A program made the translations under genes and the position numbers. Shown piece by piece: positions 47,313 through 58,288 of a DNA stretch of 64,000 nt. This stretch comes from Setophaga petechia (taxonomy: Eukaryota; Chordata; Aves; Passeriformes; Parulidae), in NCBI GenBank assembly GCA_024362935.1, contig JANCRA010000007.1:22779003-22843002 (forward strand), given 5' to 3'. The notes beneath the pieces are model-generated. The model did no database searches. It was not told the DNA's origin and saw nothing but the letters and a program-made list of their open reading frames with translations. Each line of letters opens with the position of its first letter. Position 1 is the first letter of the stretch.

Positions 47313-50300
47313 ACCCACAGAGGGTGTTGATGCCAGCTGAGTGCCTGTGTAGGACCACGTGAGTGCCCCCATCGGTCCCTTCTCTGTGGGGTGGTGGCAG
47401 CTGCCCAGCAGCCAGGGTCCACCCTGCAGTGCACAGCCAGGGTGTCCCCAGGCCGTCTCTGCTCTGCTGACAGGACTCAGCTCTCTCCAGAGATTCAGTT
47501 AATTGGCTGGAGGCTTTTTATAGTCCTTTATTGGAGTGATGGCTGGGAAGGGCCGGCAGGAGCCGGGGAAGCAGGGAGCCGTGTGCTGTGCTGCCAGTGC
47601 CCAAGTGGGGCTGGACACAGAGCAGCTGCTGACAGCAGGTCCAACCTTGGTCAGGAAGAGCAGAGACAATGGTGTAGGCTCTGTGTGTGTGCTGGCACTG
47701 CTGTGAGCTGCTACTGCATGGTATCTGTGTACACACCACTATTCTCACTCCCTAAAGGGGCTTGCACACACAGGTGTCCCCACCTGGAGAGTGTGCCCAC
47801 CTTTACCCTCACAGATCCCATCCAGCTAGATGGAGGCACTATGGTGGCAGTCAGTCAGTCTGGCCCTTATGCTGCTCTGAACATCACTGAGGCAGGAAAA
47901 GATGGGCAGCACTGGGCACCCTGGAGGGGTCTGGGCCACCACTGCCAGCTGTGCTGAGTCAAGAAGGCAGCTGGAGTTTTGTAAGCAGTCGTGGTGTCCG
48001 TTGTATAACTTGTTTACTGGTGCGTTGGGCGGGAGCGGGCGAGGAGCCAGTGGGATGCTCCGTGCTGAGAGGATTTGCCTTGTGTGGCAGTTTCCTTGCC
48101 CTGGGAAAGCTCTGCAAGCAGGGACCTGCACCCCATCCTGTACTGCTATCTGCCTGACGCCCCCTGCTTCCCTGGTGTTGCCAGACATGGGATGCCTGAC
48201 AGGGTCCTTGGTCTCCATGCACCATGCAGGTCTCTGCAGTGCCCATCATGGGGAAAATCCACCCAGTGTCCCCCCAGGGGTGAGACAGGGGCTTTTATCC
48301 CATCCTCAGTCCTCGGGAAGCCAATACCCCTGCCTACACTCACAGGTACAACGGCCCCAACCTGGTGCTCAAGTACGACAAGGCGCAGGGGCGGCTGGTG
48401 AACGTGGCAGAGGATGAGCGGGGCTCTCCCTACTACGCCCTGCGGGACCGGCAGGGCAACGCCATCGGCGTGACAGCCTGTGACATTGACGGTGACGGCC
48501 GCGAGGAGATCTACTTCCTCAACACCAACAATGCCTTTTCTGGTGAGCCTTGCCGGCGGCCGGGCCCCAGGCACAGGGGGAGCCCCGGCGCGGCTGCCCG
48601 CGACCTTCGGCGTGTGAGCGATGTGTGCGGGCTGGAGTTAATTTCTCACTTGAGTGGCTCCATTGATTGATGGCAGCACGGGTGGGACACTGAGCCCAGC
48701 CAGCCACCGAGTCAGCACTTCCAGCTGCCCATTGCCCTTTTTGTGGCACCCCAAGTGGGACAGAAGATTCCTTTCTGCCCCCTCGACTGTCCTGCCACAG
48801 CACTGTAAATCCCAGCCGTGCCCTGCAGCAGTTGTCCCCTTTGATCTCATGGCTCTCCTGTGCCTGCTGCACCAAGTCCAGTGCTGTCCCTGCTCCTGGC
48901 ATGCCTGTCGTGGGAACAAGACTTACATGCTCCAGGCTGGCACTGGGAATCCCCAGGGCTGCCTGGTTTGGTGCTCCAGCCCAGCTCTGCCCTGTGTCCC
49001 TGACCCCCAGGCAGCAGATCTGTCTTCCCAGTGCTCCTAATTACCCGGGCTGGCAGTGGCTGCTGGCACACCTGTCCCTAAATCAGGATCTGCCATTTCT
49101 GCTGTCACAAATGGTGTAGCTCGCTGACTGTGCCTGCCACTGAATCGATTTCTTTTTTAATTTTTTTTTTTTTCCTTCCTGGGGATGATCTACAGGGCTG
49201 TGCCTCATTGGGACATATTTTGGCTTAATGAGTTGATTCTTCTGTGTGTCTCCCCGTGGCCCTTAAGGGTCATGGGACTCTTGCAGCAACAGCTTCCCAG
49301 CCCTATGGCACTGTAGGGGGCTGCAGGGACAGCAGATATTTGGGGTGTTCTGGAAAAAGAGTACCTTTTCCACAACCTCCCTTGCTACAAAGCACCCTCC
49401 TCAGGAGGAGGCGGTGTGCTGGAGCCCACTGACCTGTGCCCCCTTCCCCAGGCATGGCCACCTACACAGACAAGCTCTTCAAGCTCCGCAACGGGCGCTG
49501 GGAGGACATCCTGAGTGACGAGGTGAACCGGGACGTGGCCAGCCGCTTTGCCGGGCGCTCCGTTGCCTGTGTGGACCGCACGGTGAGCAAGCAGGGTTCT
49601 GTGGACAGGGACATCTCGACCCCCTTCCCGCTCCCAGTGCCCCTTGAGTGGAGTCCTGGGGCCTGCTCCCCTTGCCCGTCCCATCCCCTGCTTGGCCAAG
49701 GGTGCCCCCCAGCTGCCCCTGGACTGTCAGGGCTAGCGACAGCCCCAGCTCTAGAGACTGTGGATGCCTGTCCACACGGTTGCCACCAGCTGATAAACGT
49801 GCCTGTCGAGGTGATTTATGTTCCTGTCACCTGCTCTTTCTTCGTCGTCCTCCTCCAGCGGTTTGTTTCCAAATGATTATCGCTAAATCAGGGTGCAGCT
49901 ACTGCACGGGACAAAGGGGGCCGTGGAAACTGGGAGGACCCGGCACGCCGGGGATGCTGGGAGGGGGGATAATGTGTCCCATGCCAGCTCTGTGACCAGA
50001 GAGCTCCTGCAGGCAATGGGGCACATCCCTACTCCTGGGATGCTTTTTGCCGTGGGCTTTGCGGAGCTCTCGCTCAGCACACAGTAGCAATGCCCACTCC
50101 CACGGAGCAATGAGAGCATTCACAGCAGGCATCCTGTGGTCCCTGTGGAGATGAGCCGCGGGTGGGTGGGTGCTGAGGCGGTGCTGCCGGCTGCAGGGCT
50201 CCGGCAGGTACTCCATCTACATCGCCAACTATGCCAGCGGCAACGTGGGCCCCCATGCCCTGATTGAGATGGATGTGGCTGCCAGTGACCCTGCCCGCGG

Positions 50301-53300
50301 TGTCGTGGTGCTGGTGGATGTGGCCGCCCAGGCTGGCGTCAGCAAGTACACAGGTACACCCGGCTGCTGTGGCCCTGCGGAGGGCACGGGGCGCTGCAGG
50401 CCGCGGCGAACGAGGGAACTCGCTGAGGCAGGGCAGCGCAGCCCGAGGTCCGTGCCACGCGTTGGGCTGCCTGACTGCCCCATCTAGTGGCAGCCCCACG
50501 GCCCGTGAAAGGCGCCAGGACCATGGATGCGCGCCTGGCATGACCCCTGTGCCCACCATCACCGGGGCTAGTCCCTCCCGAGCTCGCAGCATCCATAGGG
50601 CAGGCAGCGGGGTTTGGGAACGTAGGCGTCGGGAGGAACAAGCGCCCCATGCTGCCCCACCACCTTGGGGACTGCTGCGTGCCCCAGCGGTAAATTGTCA
50701 CTAATTAGGAGTGTTGTCACCATGGCGATGGCAGTGATTAGGGTTGGGAGTGACACAAGCGGCTGCCAGGCCCAATTAGCTCCTGATGAGAGGGATTGGA
50801 GGTGGGCAAGAATGGGACACTGCGGGGGGAGTGGAGGGGCTGCATGGTGGGGGGGTTGGGTCCACCGTGTGGGCAACACTGAGGAAACATGGGGAGCACA
50901 AACTCCCGTGGGGCACCTGTCCCCTCACCCCGGGCTACCGTCCCCAGGTGGCCGTGGGGTGGCCGTGGGCCCCATCCTAAGTGACAGTGCCTCTGACATA
51001 TTCTGCGGTAATGAGAACAGCCCAAATTTCCTCTTCCACAACCGGGGGGACGGGACGTACAGGGACGTGGCGGCTGCTGTGGGTGAGTAGGGGAAGCTGG
51101 GGGAAACACAGAGATGCTGGGGACTTCAGGGCAGGGGGTGGCTCTGCCTGCACTGGATGAGGGCGATGGGGGGACAGCCCTGGGGACCCAGAGCCCCACT
51201 GACCACAGTGCCTGAGATGATCGGGGCATCCATCAGCGCAGCAGGGATGTAAGCATGCACGTGGAGAACCTGTCTGGGGACGGTGGAGCACATCCTGGGA
51301 GGTCTGCCGGGGACAAGGAGGCAGGGAGGGGTTCCCGTCTCCCCCTGTCCCCTTGCGGTTCCCCAGGGCTGGATGACCCCTACCAGCACGGACGCGGTGT
51401 GGCGCTGGCTGACTTCAACCGGGACGGCCGAGTGGACATCGTCTATGGCAACTGGAACGGGCCGCACCGCCTCTACCTGCAGAGCGGAGCTCCCGGCCGC
51501 GTCCGATTCCGGGTGAGGGCCGGGAGCCCCCCGCACTGGCGGCTCTGCCACGGAGCCACCTCGGGCAGCGGGGCTGCCTTCGCTCTGAATTCCCTTTGAG
51601 CCCCACCTGACAGCGAGGAGGAGACCCGAGGCATCAAAGCAGGACCCAGGTGTCCTGCTTCCCGTGCCTATTGTCTGGCTGTGTCCATGCAGGACATCGC
51701 CACCCCCAAGTTCTCCATGCCGTCCCCCGTCCGCACCGTCATCGCAGCCGACTTCGACAACGATCAGGAGCTGGAGGTTTTCTTCAACAACATCGCTTAC
51801 CGCGGCTCCTCCGCCAACCGCCTGTTCCGGTAGGAGCCGGCGGGGCCGGGCACCCTGCACCCTGCGCTGGGAGCCGAGCAGCCCTCGCAGCACAGCCAGG
51901 CTCACAGGGCTCCTCTCCAGCAGTGCCACGGCTCGGGCTCGGCTCATAAAAGGCGTCGTGACTGAGCCCTTCCTGGCATCATTACCAGCCACTGTGATCG
52001 TGCCTGCAGCAGCCCCTGGGGTCCCCAGCACCGCTGATTAGCAGCTGTGTCGAAGCTTCTTCATGGCTCCTGTTAATTGTGGGGGTCAAGTCTTATTACT
52101 TCTGTGTAGCACCTCCTTGGCTCGTGTGTAGGGTGATGGGAACTGGTTGTCTACCCAATGTTTGCCCCCATGGGTGGGTAGAGGGCAAGGGTTTTGCAAG
52201 GAGCCCTTTGGAGACATCTCCAGGTTCCAGAGGGATGCAACAGACGCTGTTGCTACTCTGCAGTTCAGATCCAGAAGCTCTCATGAAACTCCTATTGCCT
52301 CTGCATGGAGTGGGGACGTGCCAACAGGCAGGGGACAGTCACATCCTCCGTCCACACCCTGTAGCCACCAAGGCTGTCACCCCTACCATGATTCTTCAGG
52401 AGGGGACTGACATGTCCAGGAAGGTTCTGAGGACTGCAGGAGCTGGCATTCATACCCTGTGTGTGTCCTTGGCAGGCTCATCCGCAGAGAACATTCAGAC
52501 CCCATTGTGGAAGAGCTGAATCCAGGGGATGCACTGGAGCCAGAGGGACGGGGCACAGGTAGGTCCACCTTGCTCTGGCACAGCACTGCTTGGCACCTTC
52601 TTTGCCTGAGGATGCCACATGCCTGGCTGAGTTATCTACCTGCTCCCCACCAACAGGCTGGAGCTCCTGTCACCCAGGAATGGCCCCATGCTTTCTCCCT
52701 CCACCCATACCTAGCCAACAGTGCCATCTCCAGTACCCCAGAGACACTCTTGATACGCCCCTTCCTGGGTGTCCACTGCTCAAAGCCAGCCTCTGCATTT
52801 GGGAAAAGGTCAGGCAGCTCCCTGTGACCCACAGCCACACAGGCACTACCTGTCCCCTCCACTGCCCAGGGTGCCAATGCACCTGACTACAGACTGCCAG
52901 CCACACTCCTGCACTGATGTCACCCCATCTTCCTTTCTGTCCCTGAATGGCTGGGAGTGCTCCCATTGCCAGTGGAAGGCCACAGCAGCAGCAAGGTCTA
53001 GTGCTAGGGAACATGGGGCCAGGCCTCAGACACAGCATGATTCTGTCCTTGCAGGAGGTGCAGTGACAGATTTTGATGGTGATGGGATGCTGGACCTCAT
53101 CCTATCCCATGGCGAGTCCATGGCACAGCCAATCTCCATCTTCAAGGGCACCCAGGTGAGTAAAGCAGGGACTCCTCGTGTTGTACCCATCTCTTCCATC
53201 CCTCCCAGCTCAATCTCTCTGTTCCCTCCCCCTTTGCAGGGTACCAGTAACAACTGGCTGCGCGTCATCCCCCGCACACGCTTCGGGGCGTTTGCGCGGG

Positions 53301-56300
53301 GGGCCAAGGTGGTGCTGTTCACGCGGCGCAGCGGGGCCCACCTGCGCATCATCGACGGCGGCTCCGGGTACCTCTGCGAGATGGAGCCCGTGGCACACTT
53401 TGGACTGGGTGAGCTAGGGGGTCAGGGGGCTGCCTCCACCCCCAGCCTCGCCTGGCACTCCCCAGGGCAGGGGCCATGTCTGCTGCCCCGGTGTCCTGCT
53501 GCACAGTAATTGTCCCTGCCTGTCACCTTAGGTATGCTGCGCTCCTAGGGTGTAAGGCTGGGGGCAGACTGCCCAGCCACTGCAGCTGTGCTGCAAGGGG
53601 CAGCTGCCCCCTTCCCCATGCCCTGCCTCCTGCTTTGCCCAGGCAGTAGGGCTTTCCCTTCCCTTTAGCTCTCCCCTGGTGCAGCCAAGCCTGCAGGGGT
53701 GTCTCTGCCCACTGCAAGGTCATCCTATGTATGCCCCTCAGAGTACATCCATGTGCGGGGGCTGTCAGCATGAGCACCTGGAGCTGGGCTTAGGGAGCAA
53801 GGGAGGACTTTGCCCCTCCATCCCTACCACCCCTCCTTTCAGCTGGCCTCCTTTCAGCCCCTGCCCATCTTGGAGACCTTCCCTTTGATGGGCTGCCCAC
53901 CTGCAGGGCGTGATGAAGCCAGCAGCCTGGAGGTGACTTGGCCAGATGGCCGCGTGGTGTCACGAGCTGTGGCGAGCAGTGAGACCAACTCTGTCCTGGA
54001 GATCCCCTACCCTCTGGATGTGGAGGAGCCACTCATGCCTGCCCCTCTGGAGGTGAGGGCCAGGTGTGGGTGTAGGGTGTGACACTTTGGGAACAGAAAC
54101 AAGGGGCTGGGCTCTGCTGGCTCAGTGGCTGCCCAGGGGTGATTCCCCCATGGTCTCTGCTTCTTCCCAAATGCAGTGCGGGCAGGGATTCTCCCAGCAC
54201 GAGAATGGACGCTGTGTAGGTGAGTGCTGCTGTAGCACAGGTGTGCCTGTACCCAGGATGCTGTAGCATAGCCCCATGAGGGACACTCTGAGACTGGGAG
54301 GTGGCTGCCTGCCACATGGCTGCGTGCCAGGTACAGCTGCCTGCCTGGCACATGGCCTGGGAATGGGACACCTGTACAGCTCCAGAGGGGCACCATGGTG
54401 TCCTAGGGAACAGCAAGAGCAATGTGCTAGGGCAGGAGGCATGGCTGGCATGTGGTAGGCTATGTGCTGCAGCCATGAGCGATGGGAGGGGCAGCAGAGG
54501 TGCAGCAGGGTGGCTGTGGCCATGCTGTGAGCCTCCTGGGCAGAGATATGGCTTATGCATGGCTGCCAATGGGGTGACCATCCAATGTACCAGGGGAACT
54601 GGAGGGACTGGCAGCCCCAAGCTCTCTGCCCAGACATCTCACACTGAGGACCCTCTTGCAGACACAAATGAGTGTACTGAGTTCCCCTTCATCTGTCCCC
54701 GGGACAAGCCTCTCTGCATCAACACCTATGGCGGGTACCGCTGTCGCAGCAACAAGCGCTGCAGCCGGGGCTTTGAGCCAAACGAGGATGGCACAGCTTG
54801 CGTGGGTGAGTGATAGCTGGGACACCCCGACCCCATGCCAGCTGGCATCAGCCCCAAAGCACCACCTTGGGATGCTGTTGCACCCCTGACAAAGGCCAGG
54901 CTGCAGCCTGCAGCCTGTCAGACGGCAGCCCAGCCACCTCCACCCTGGTTCTCTGCCTGTTTGTCTATGCCTCCCGCTGAGCTGCCACTGACTCCCTTTC
55001 TCTTTCTCTTGTTCCTTCTCTCCTTCTCTGTGCAGCTCAAGTGGCCTTTTTTGGGGGCTATCCCTCTGCTGGGAGCTGGCTGGGGCTCCCCCACAGTGCC
55101 CTCCTCCCTCAAGTCCTCGGACTCTGCCTTTGCCTTTGTCTCTATGCACTTTAAGCCCTGCCCATAACACGCCAGAGCAGCCTTGGTGGAAGGATGGGCT
55201 GGCCTCTCCCTGTCTCTCTTTTTCTGTCCTCGTCGAGCTACCCTGGAAGTGCCGGCTGGGACATAGTGGGGTGACCTGCAGTGGGACGGGCACAGACCTG
55301 GCTGTCCTGTGCCATCTCTGAGAAAGCAGCCCTGGGGCAGCCTGGCAGTGCCCCTTCCCCCACCCACCCCCCTGCCCCGGTGCTGTTCCTGCCATGCTGG
55401 TACCTTGCTCCGTCGCCTCGATACCGTACCATGTGCCTGCTGGTTTGGCCTGCGACTGTGTGCTTCACCTGCCCCCTCCTCGGTGACGGGAACCACCTCC
55501 CCAGCCCTGGCAGAGGAGGCTCTTCCCAGCCCTGCAGGGGCAGGACCCTCCTGGTCCGTTTTTTAACGTATTGACCCTACTGTTTGGAGTCTGACCCTGC
55601 TTAGTCCCAACAGTCTTCCAGCCCCTCTCCCAGAGATCCCCCAATAAACTATATCCCATCTATTAACCTGGTCTGCTGAGCTCTGCAGGGCTGAGCTGTG
55701 CTTGTGCTTCTGCCCACCCTGGGACCTGGCTGGAGAGTGGTGGTGCCCCTGGCCCAGTTCTGCACTGGAACTATAGCAAAATGTGCAGCTCTGAAGGGGC
55801 CGGGGTGCAGCAAGCAGCCCTGTCTGCACCTCAGCAACAGGGCTGGGCTGCTTTTCCCCCCTACATGCTATAACTCCACACTGCTCTCTTTACCCCCACC
55901 AGACATCGACGAGTGTGCTCAGGGCTTGCACAACTGCAGCCAGGTGTGCATCAACAGCCCTGGGGCACACAGCTGCCTCTGCCACCCAGGCTTCCGTCCC
56001 CTCGATCCGGCTGCCAGCCGGTGCCTGGGTGAGTACCTGCAGTGCCCCCCTGCCACTGCCTGGTGCTGCCCTGGCAGCAGAGGTGATCGGGGTGCCCAGT
56101 TGTGCTCACAGCCCTACTGCTGGGGGCAGAATGGACAGACTGTGGCTGTGCAGGAGCTGGTAGAGTAAGGATATCTGCCAACCAGCAGCCTTGGCACCAA
56201 GCAGTGGCAGGGATCACCTGCCTTTGTGTTCCACGTTCACCCAGCCCTGGAGCTGCCCCCTCATGCCTCCTCCATCCCTTGCCCTGCCCATGCCACATAC

Positions 56301-58288
56301 TCCCTGAACCCTTGGCACAGCTCTGACTTTTTCCCCTTCTTTCCCAGACATAGATGAGTGCCAGGCACAGCCTGGTCCCTGTGATCACATCTGCCACAAC
56401 AGCTATGGCTCCTTCCACTGCCACTGTCGCCACGGATTCTCCCTGGGTGCTGGTGGACGCTGCTGGCACAATTAGCCTGCTCTGGCACAGCCAGGTGTTC
56501 CCTGCTACCCCCCAGCACTGTGCTGGTTGCACCCAGTGCCAACAGAATAAACCCTTTCCTGCTTTGTATTCCTTGTGTGTCCCTGTCCCAGGGTCACGTG
56601 CCTGCTACCTGTCCCCCTACTCCCCTAGACTGCCCCCTCCTCTCCATCCCCTCCCTTCCCCCATGCTCAGCCTTGTGGAGCTCTGTGCAACCTAGTGTGA
56701 AAAGAGATACCCAGCCTGATTCTGTGCCCCCACAGCGTTGTCCTGCTCACCTCCCCAACACAAGAAGATGCAGGGTAGGCAGTGGGGGAAGAAGCGTGGG
56801 GTTTATTGAAGGAGGTCTCCATGCAGGGGTGGGGGGGCTCCAGCAGCAACATTGAGGCCGGGGCCACCCCACAAACACATCATGACTGAGCCAAAAGAAG
56901 TCCCACAGGGCAGGGTCCTCCCTCCAGGCTCCCAGGAGAGAAAGGCCAGCTTGGTTCAGCCCTGCTCCCAGATAGGAATTCTTCTCCTTGGGGTGCTGGA
57001 TGTCACAGGGACCCTCCTATTTCCTGCTATCTGACCGTGGACCATGAACCTCCACACCTTGCCGCCAGGCTCAGGTGCCCCTCAAGGTCCCCTCTGACAG
57101 ACCAGGTTGAGAATTGGGGCACTGGTGGCAGATGCATGCAGGACACGTGGGCAGGGGAGGACTCAGCAGTGTGAGAGGAAGGGTCCTTACGGAGCTGCCC
57201 CACTGGGCACCCTCCCTGCATTCGGGCAGGTCATGAGGCAGAGTAGGCAGGGGGCTGCTGGCAGCTGGGTACAGGCAAACTCTACCAGGACTGGGCAGGG
57301 AGCCTGTCTCACCCATGCCACAGCTCAGCCTCGGCTGTGCCGGGCCATGAATGAGTCCAGGAGACATGGCACAGGGGCAGCACCATGCCCAGCACTGCAG
57401 CTCCCTGGCCTGGACACTGGGCTGGAGAGATGCGTGGGTCCAGCTGGGGATGGTAGCAGGTCATGCAGGGAGCAGAAGCAAGTGCCCAGTGTCCTGGCAG
57501 TGAAGGATGCTGCTGGAGAGGATGTAGTGCCAGATGGGGGAAGGGGCTAGGAGAGCAGTAATGGGGCAGTGGGTGGCACAGAGCTGGGGTGAATGCATGG
57601 CCCATCATGCAGAAGAAGCGGCACCAGTGCTCTGCCAGGCCCCCTGAACAGTGCACGAGCAGCAGCCGAGCCACACCACAGCACCAAAGGCAGGCTGCCC
57701 CCAGGAGGGGATGCAGCAAGAGCAGTCAGTGCCTGTGAGTGCGGGGTTGTGCATCCCCTGCTCAGCGCTGCCTGAGGCTTTGCCGCTCCCAGCGCCTGGC
57801 AACAGGGACACAGCCAGCTGGGGCTGCCCCTAGCAGGGCAAGCTCCTTTTGCTTGTGGCAGGGGCGGCAGCACCAAGCACATGGAGGGCTGTAGGAGCCA
57901 CTTGGCAACAGTTCGGCTCAGTGGGAAGCACCTGGGATGCCCCAGCAGCAGTCCCTGTCCACAGTGGGTCCGAGCAGGGGCAGACCCACTGCGGGGGACA
58001 AAGAGCAGATGGGGGTGGGCAGCCCCACCCGATAGCCCCGGCCTCCCCCTGCTGCTCTCGCTGGGCTCAGAAGCGGGTGCTCTGGTAGTGCAGCCTGCGG
58101 AGCTCGGAGAGGCCACTGTCCCGGCAGTACGAGTCCCTGCAGGGACTCCCGGCCAGTCACCGGCCCCCCGCCCCGCCTCCACCGCCACCGCTGCTGCTGC
58201 TGGAGCTGCCGCTGCTGGAGCTGCCGCTGCTGCACCGGTCCTCGTAGATGGAGATCTCGATCTGGACCCTGCTAAGGAACACCGGTGA
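43196..58288 (+). CDS. CRTAC1: CRTAC1, cartilage acidic protein 1 / LOTUS (complete, three alternative 3' ends)
   Basis: Secreted or cell-surface beta-propeller glycoprotein. One isoform is a cartilage matrix marker; the other (LOTUS) antagonises the Nogo receptor in axons. Shared exons: 43196-43240 (inferred), 46942-47138, 48346-48542, 49452-49582, 50197-50353, 50948-51082, 51367-51512, 51693-51829, 52476-52558, 53055-53155, 53240-53408, 53907-54052, 54177-54219, 54662-54805. All phases agree. A hydrophobic signal peptide ([15 protein letters not shown]) precedes calcium-binding FG-GAP/VCBS repeats ([62 protein letters not shown]), then a UnbV/ASPIC domain ([13 protein letters not shown] to EVTWPDG), then an EGF-like module ([18 protein letters not shown]). 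Ending A (58143-58288) gives 658 residues against 661 in human; ending B gives 649; ending C gives 694. Exon 1 is the weakest call. Confidence 0.95.
43241..46941 (+). other. CRTAC1: CRTAC1 intron 1
   Basis: About 3.7 kb between the CpG-island exon and the signal-peptide exon. No exon, RNA gene or repeat array is recognised. Confidence 0.5.
47272..47311 (+). repeat. (TG)20 microsatellite
   Basis: Pure TG dinucleotide run in the intron after the CRTAC1 signal-peptide exon; likely length-polymorphic. Confidence 0.97.
49149..49174 (+). repeat. Poly(T) tract
   Basis: TTTTTTAATTTTTTTTTTTT in a CRTAC1 intron, an unusually AT-rich spot here. It could be the A-tail of a lost minus-strand retroposed copy, but no body is recognisable. 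Confidence 0.7.
55036..55154 (+). CDS. CRTAC1: CRTAC1 ending B: alternative last exon with hydrophobic tail
   Basis: Follows a pyrimidine-rich tract and GTGCAG and continues phase 1 from exon 54662-54805. It encodes [20 protein letters not shown], then [19 protein letters not shown] and a stop. The AQVAF-GGY start and the LGLCL-LYAL end match what I remember of human isoform B (LOTUS). The strongly hydrophobic, unpolar C-terminus fits a GPI-anchor signal or membrane tail. AATAAA follows at 55643. Confidence 0.82.
55643..55648 (+). terminator. CRTAC1: Poly(A) signal for CRTAC1 ending B
   Basis: AATAAA 489 bases after the ending B stop, followed by GGTCTGCTGAG, a GT-rich downstream element. 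It would terminate the shortest transcript. Confidence 0.75.
55903..56028 (+). CDS. CRTAC1: CRTAC1 ending C, first additional cbEGF exon
   Basis: Phase 1 exon (acceptor CCACCAG, donor GTGAGT) encoding [20 protein letters not shown], then [21 protein letters not shown]. This is a complete calcium-binding EGF module: DIDEC opening, six Cys, and an Asn in the beta-hydroxylation consensus position ([10 protein letters not shown]). Splicing from the shared EGF exon joins exactly in frame. I do not recall this module in the human isoforms. Confidence 0.8.
56348..56475 (+). CDS. CRTAC1: CRTAC1 ending C, second additional cbEGF exon with stop
   Basis: Acceptor TTCCCAG, phase 1. It encodes [20 protein letters not shown], then [22 protein letters not shown] and a stop. 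This is a second complete six-Cys cbEGF module that ends the protein three residues after its last Cys. With the shared module it makes three tandem EGF domains. Confidence 0.8.
56546..56551 (+). terminator. CRTAC1: Poly(A) signal for CRTAC1 ending C
   Basis: AATAAA 71 bases after the ending C stop, followed by TTGTGTGTCCC (GT-rich). It supports ending C as a real transcript end rather than leftover exons. Confidence 0.75.
56802..56807 (-). terminator. GOLGA7B: GOLGA7B poly(A) signal (AATAAA on the minus strand)
   Basis: TTTATT on the + strand, about 1.35 kb past the GOLGA7B stop and the first such hexamer on that strand. It sits only about 250 bases from the CRTAC1 ending C signal, so the two genes are almost end to end even without ending A. 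Confidence 0.7.
58143..58288 (+). CDS. CRTAC1: CRTAC1 ending A: Ala-rich last exon, antisense to GOLGA7B coding sequence
   Basis: Acceptor CCTGCAG, phase 1 from exon 54662-54805. It encodes [20 protein letters not shown], a run of Ala and Gly, then [18 protein letters not shown] and a stop. It matches the human isoform A tail as I remember it (GQSP-PRP, poly-Ala, APVLVDGDL), which is reported to be O-glycosylated. The exon covers the whole last GOLGA7B coding exon on the other strand with codon boundaries exactly aligned. No AATAAA follows on the + strand until the LTR at 59436. Confidence 0.85.

Noticed and set aside
58262..58275. U2-type acceptor TTAGCAG for the last GOLGA7B exon
   Set aside because: It would insert extra residues before IEIS and does not fit the U12 donor. 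The TCCAG acceptor gives the conserved sequence.
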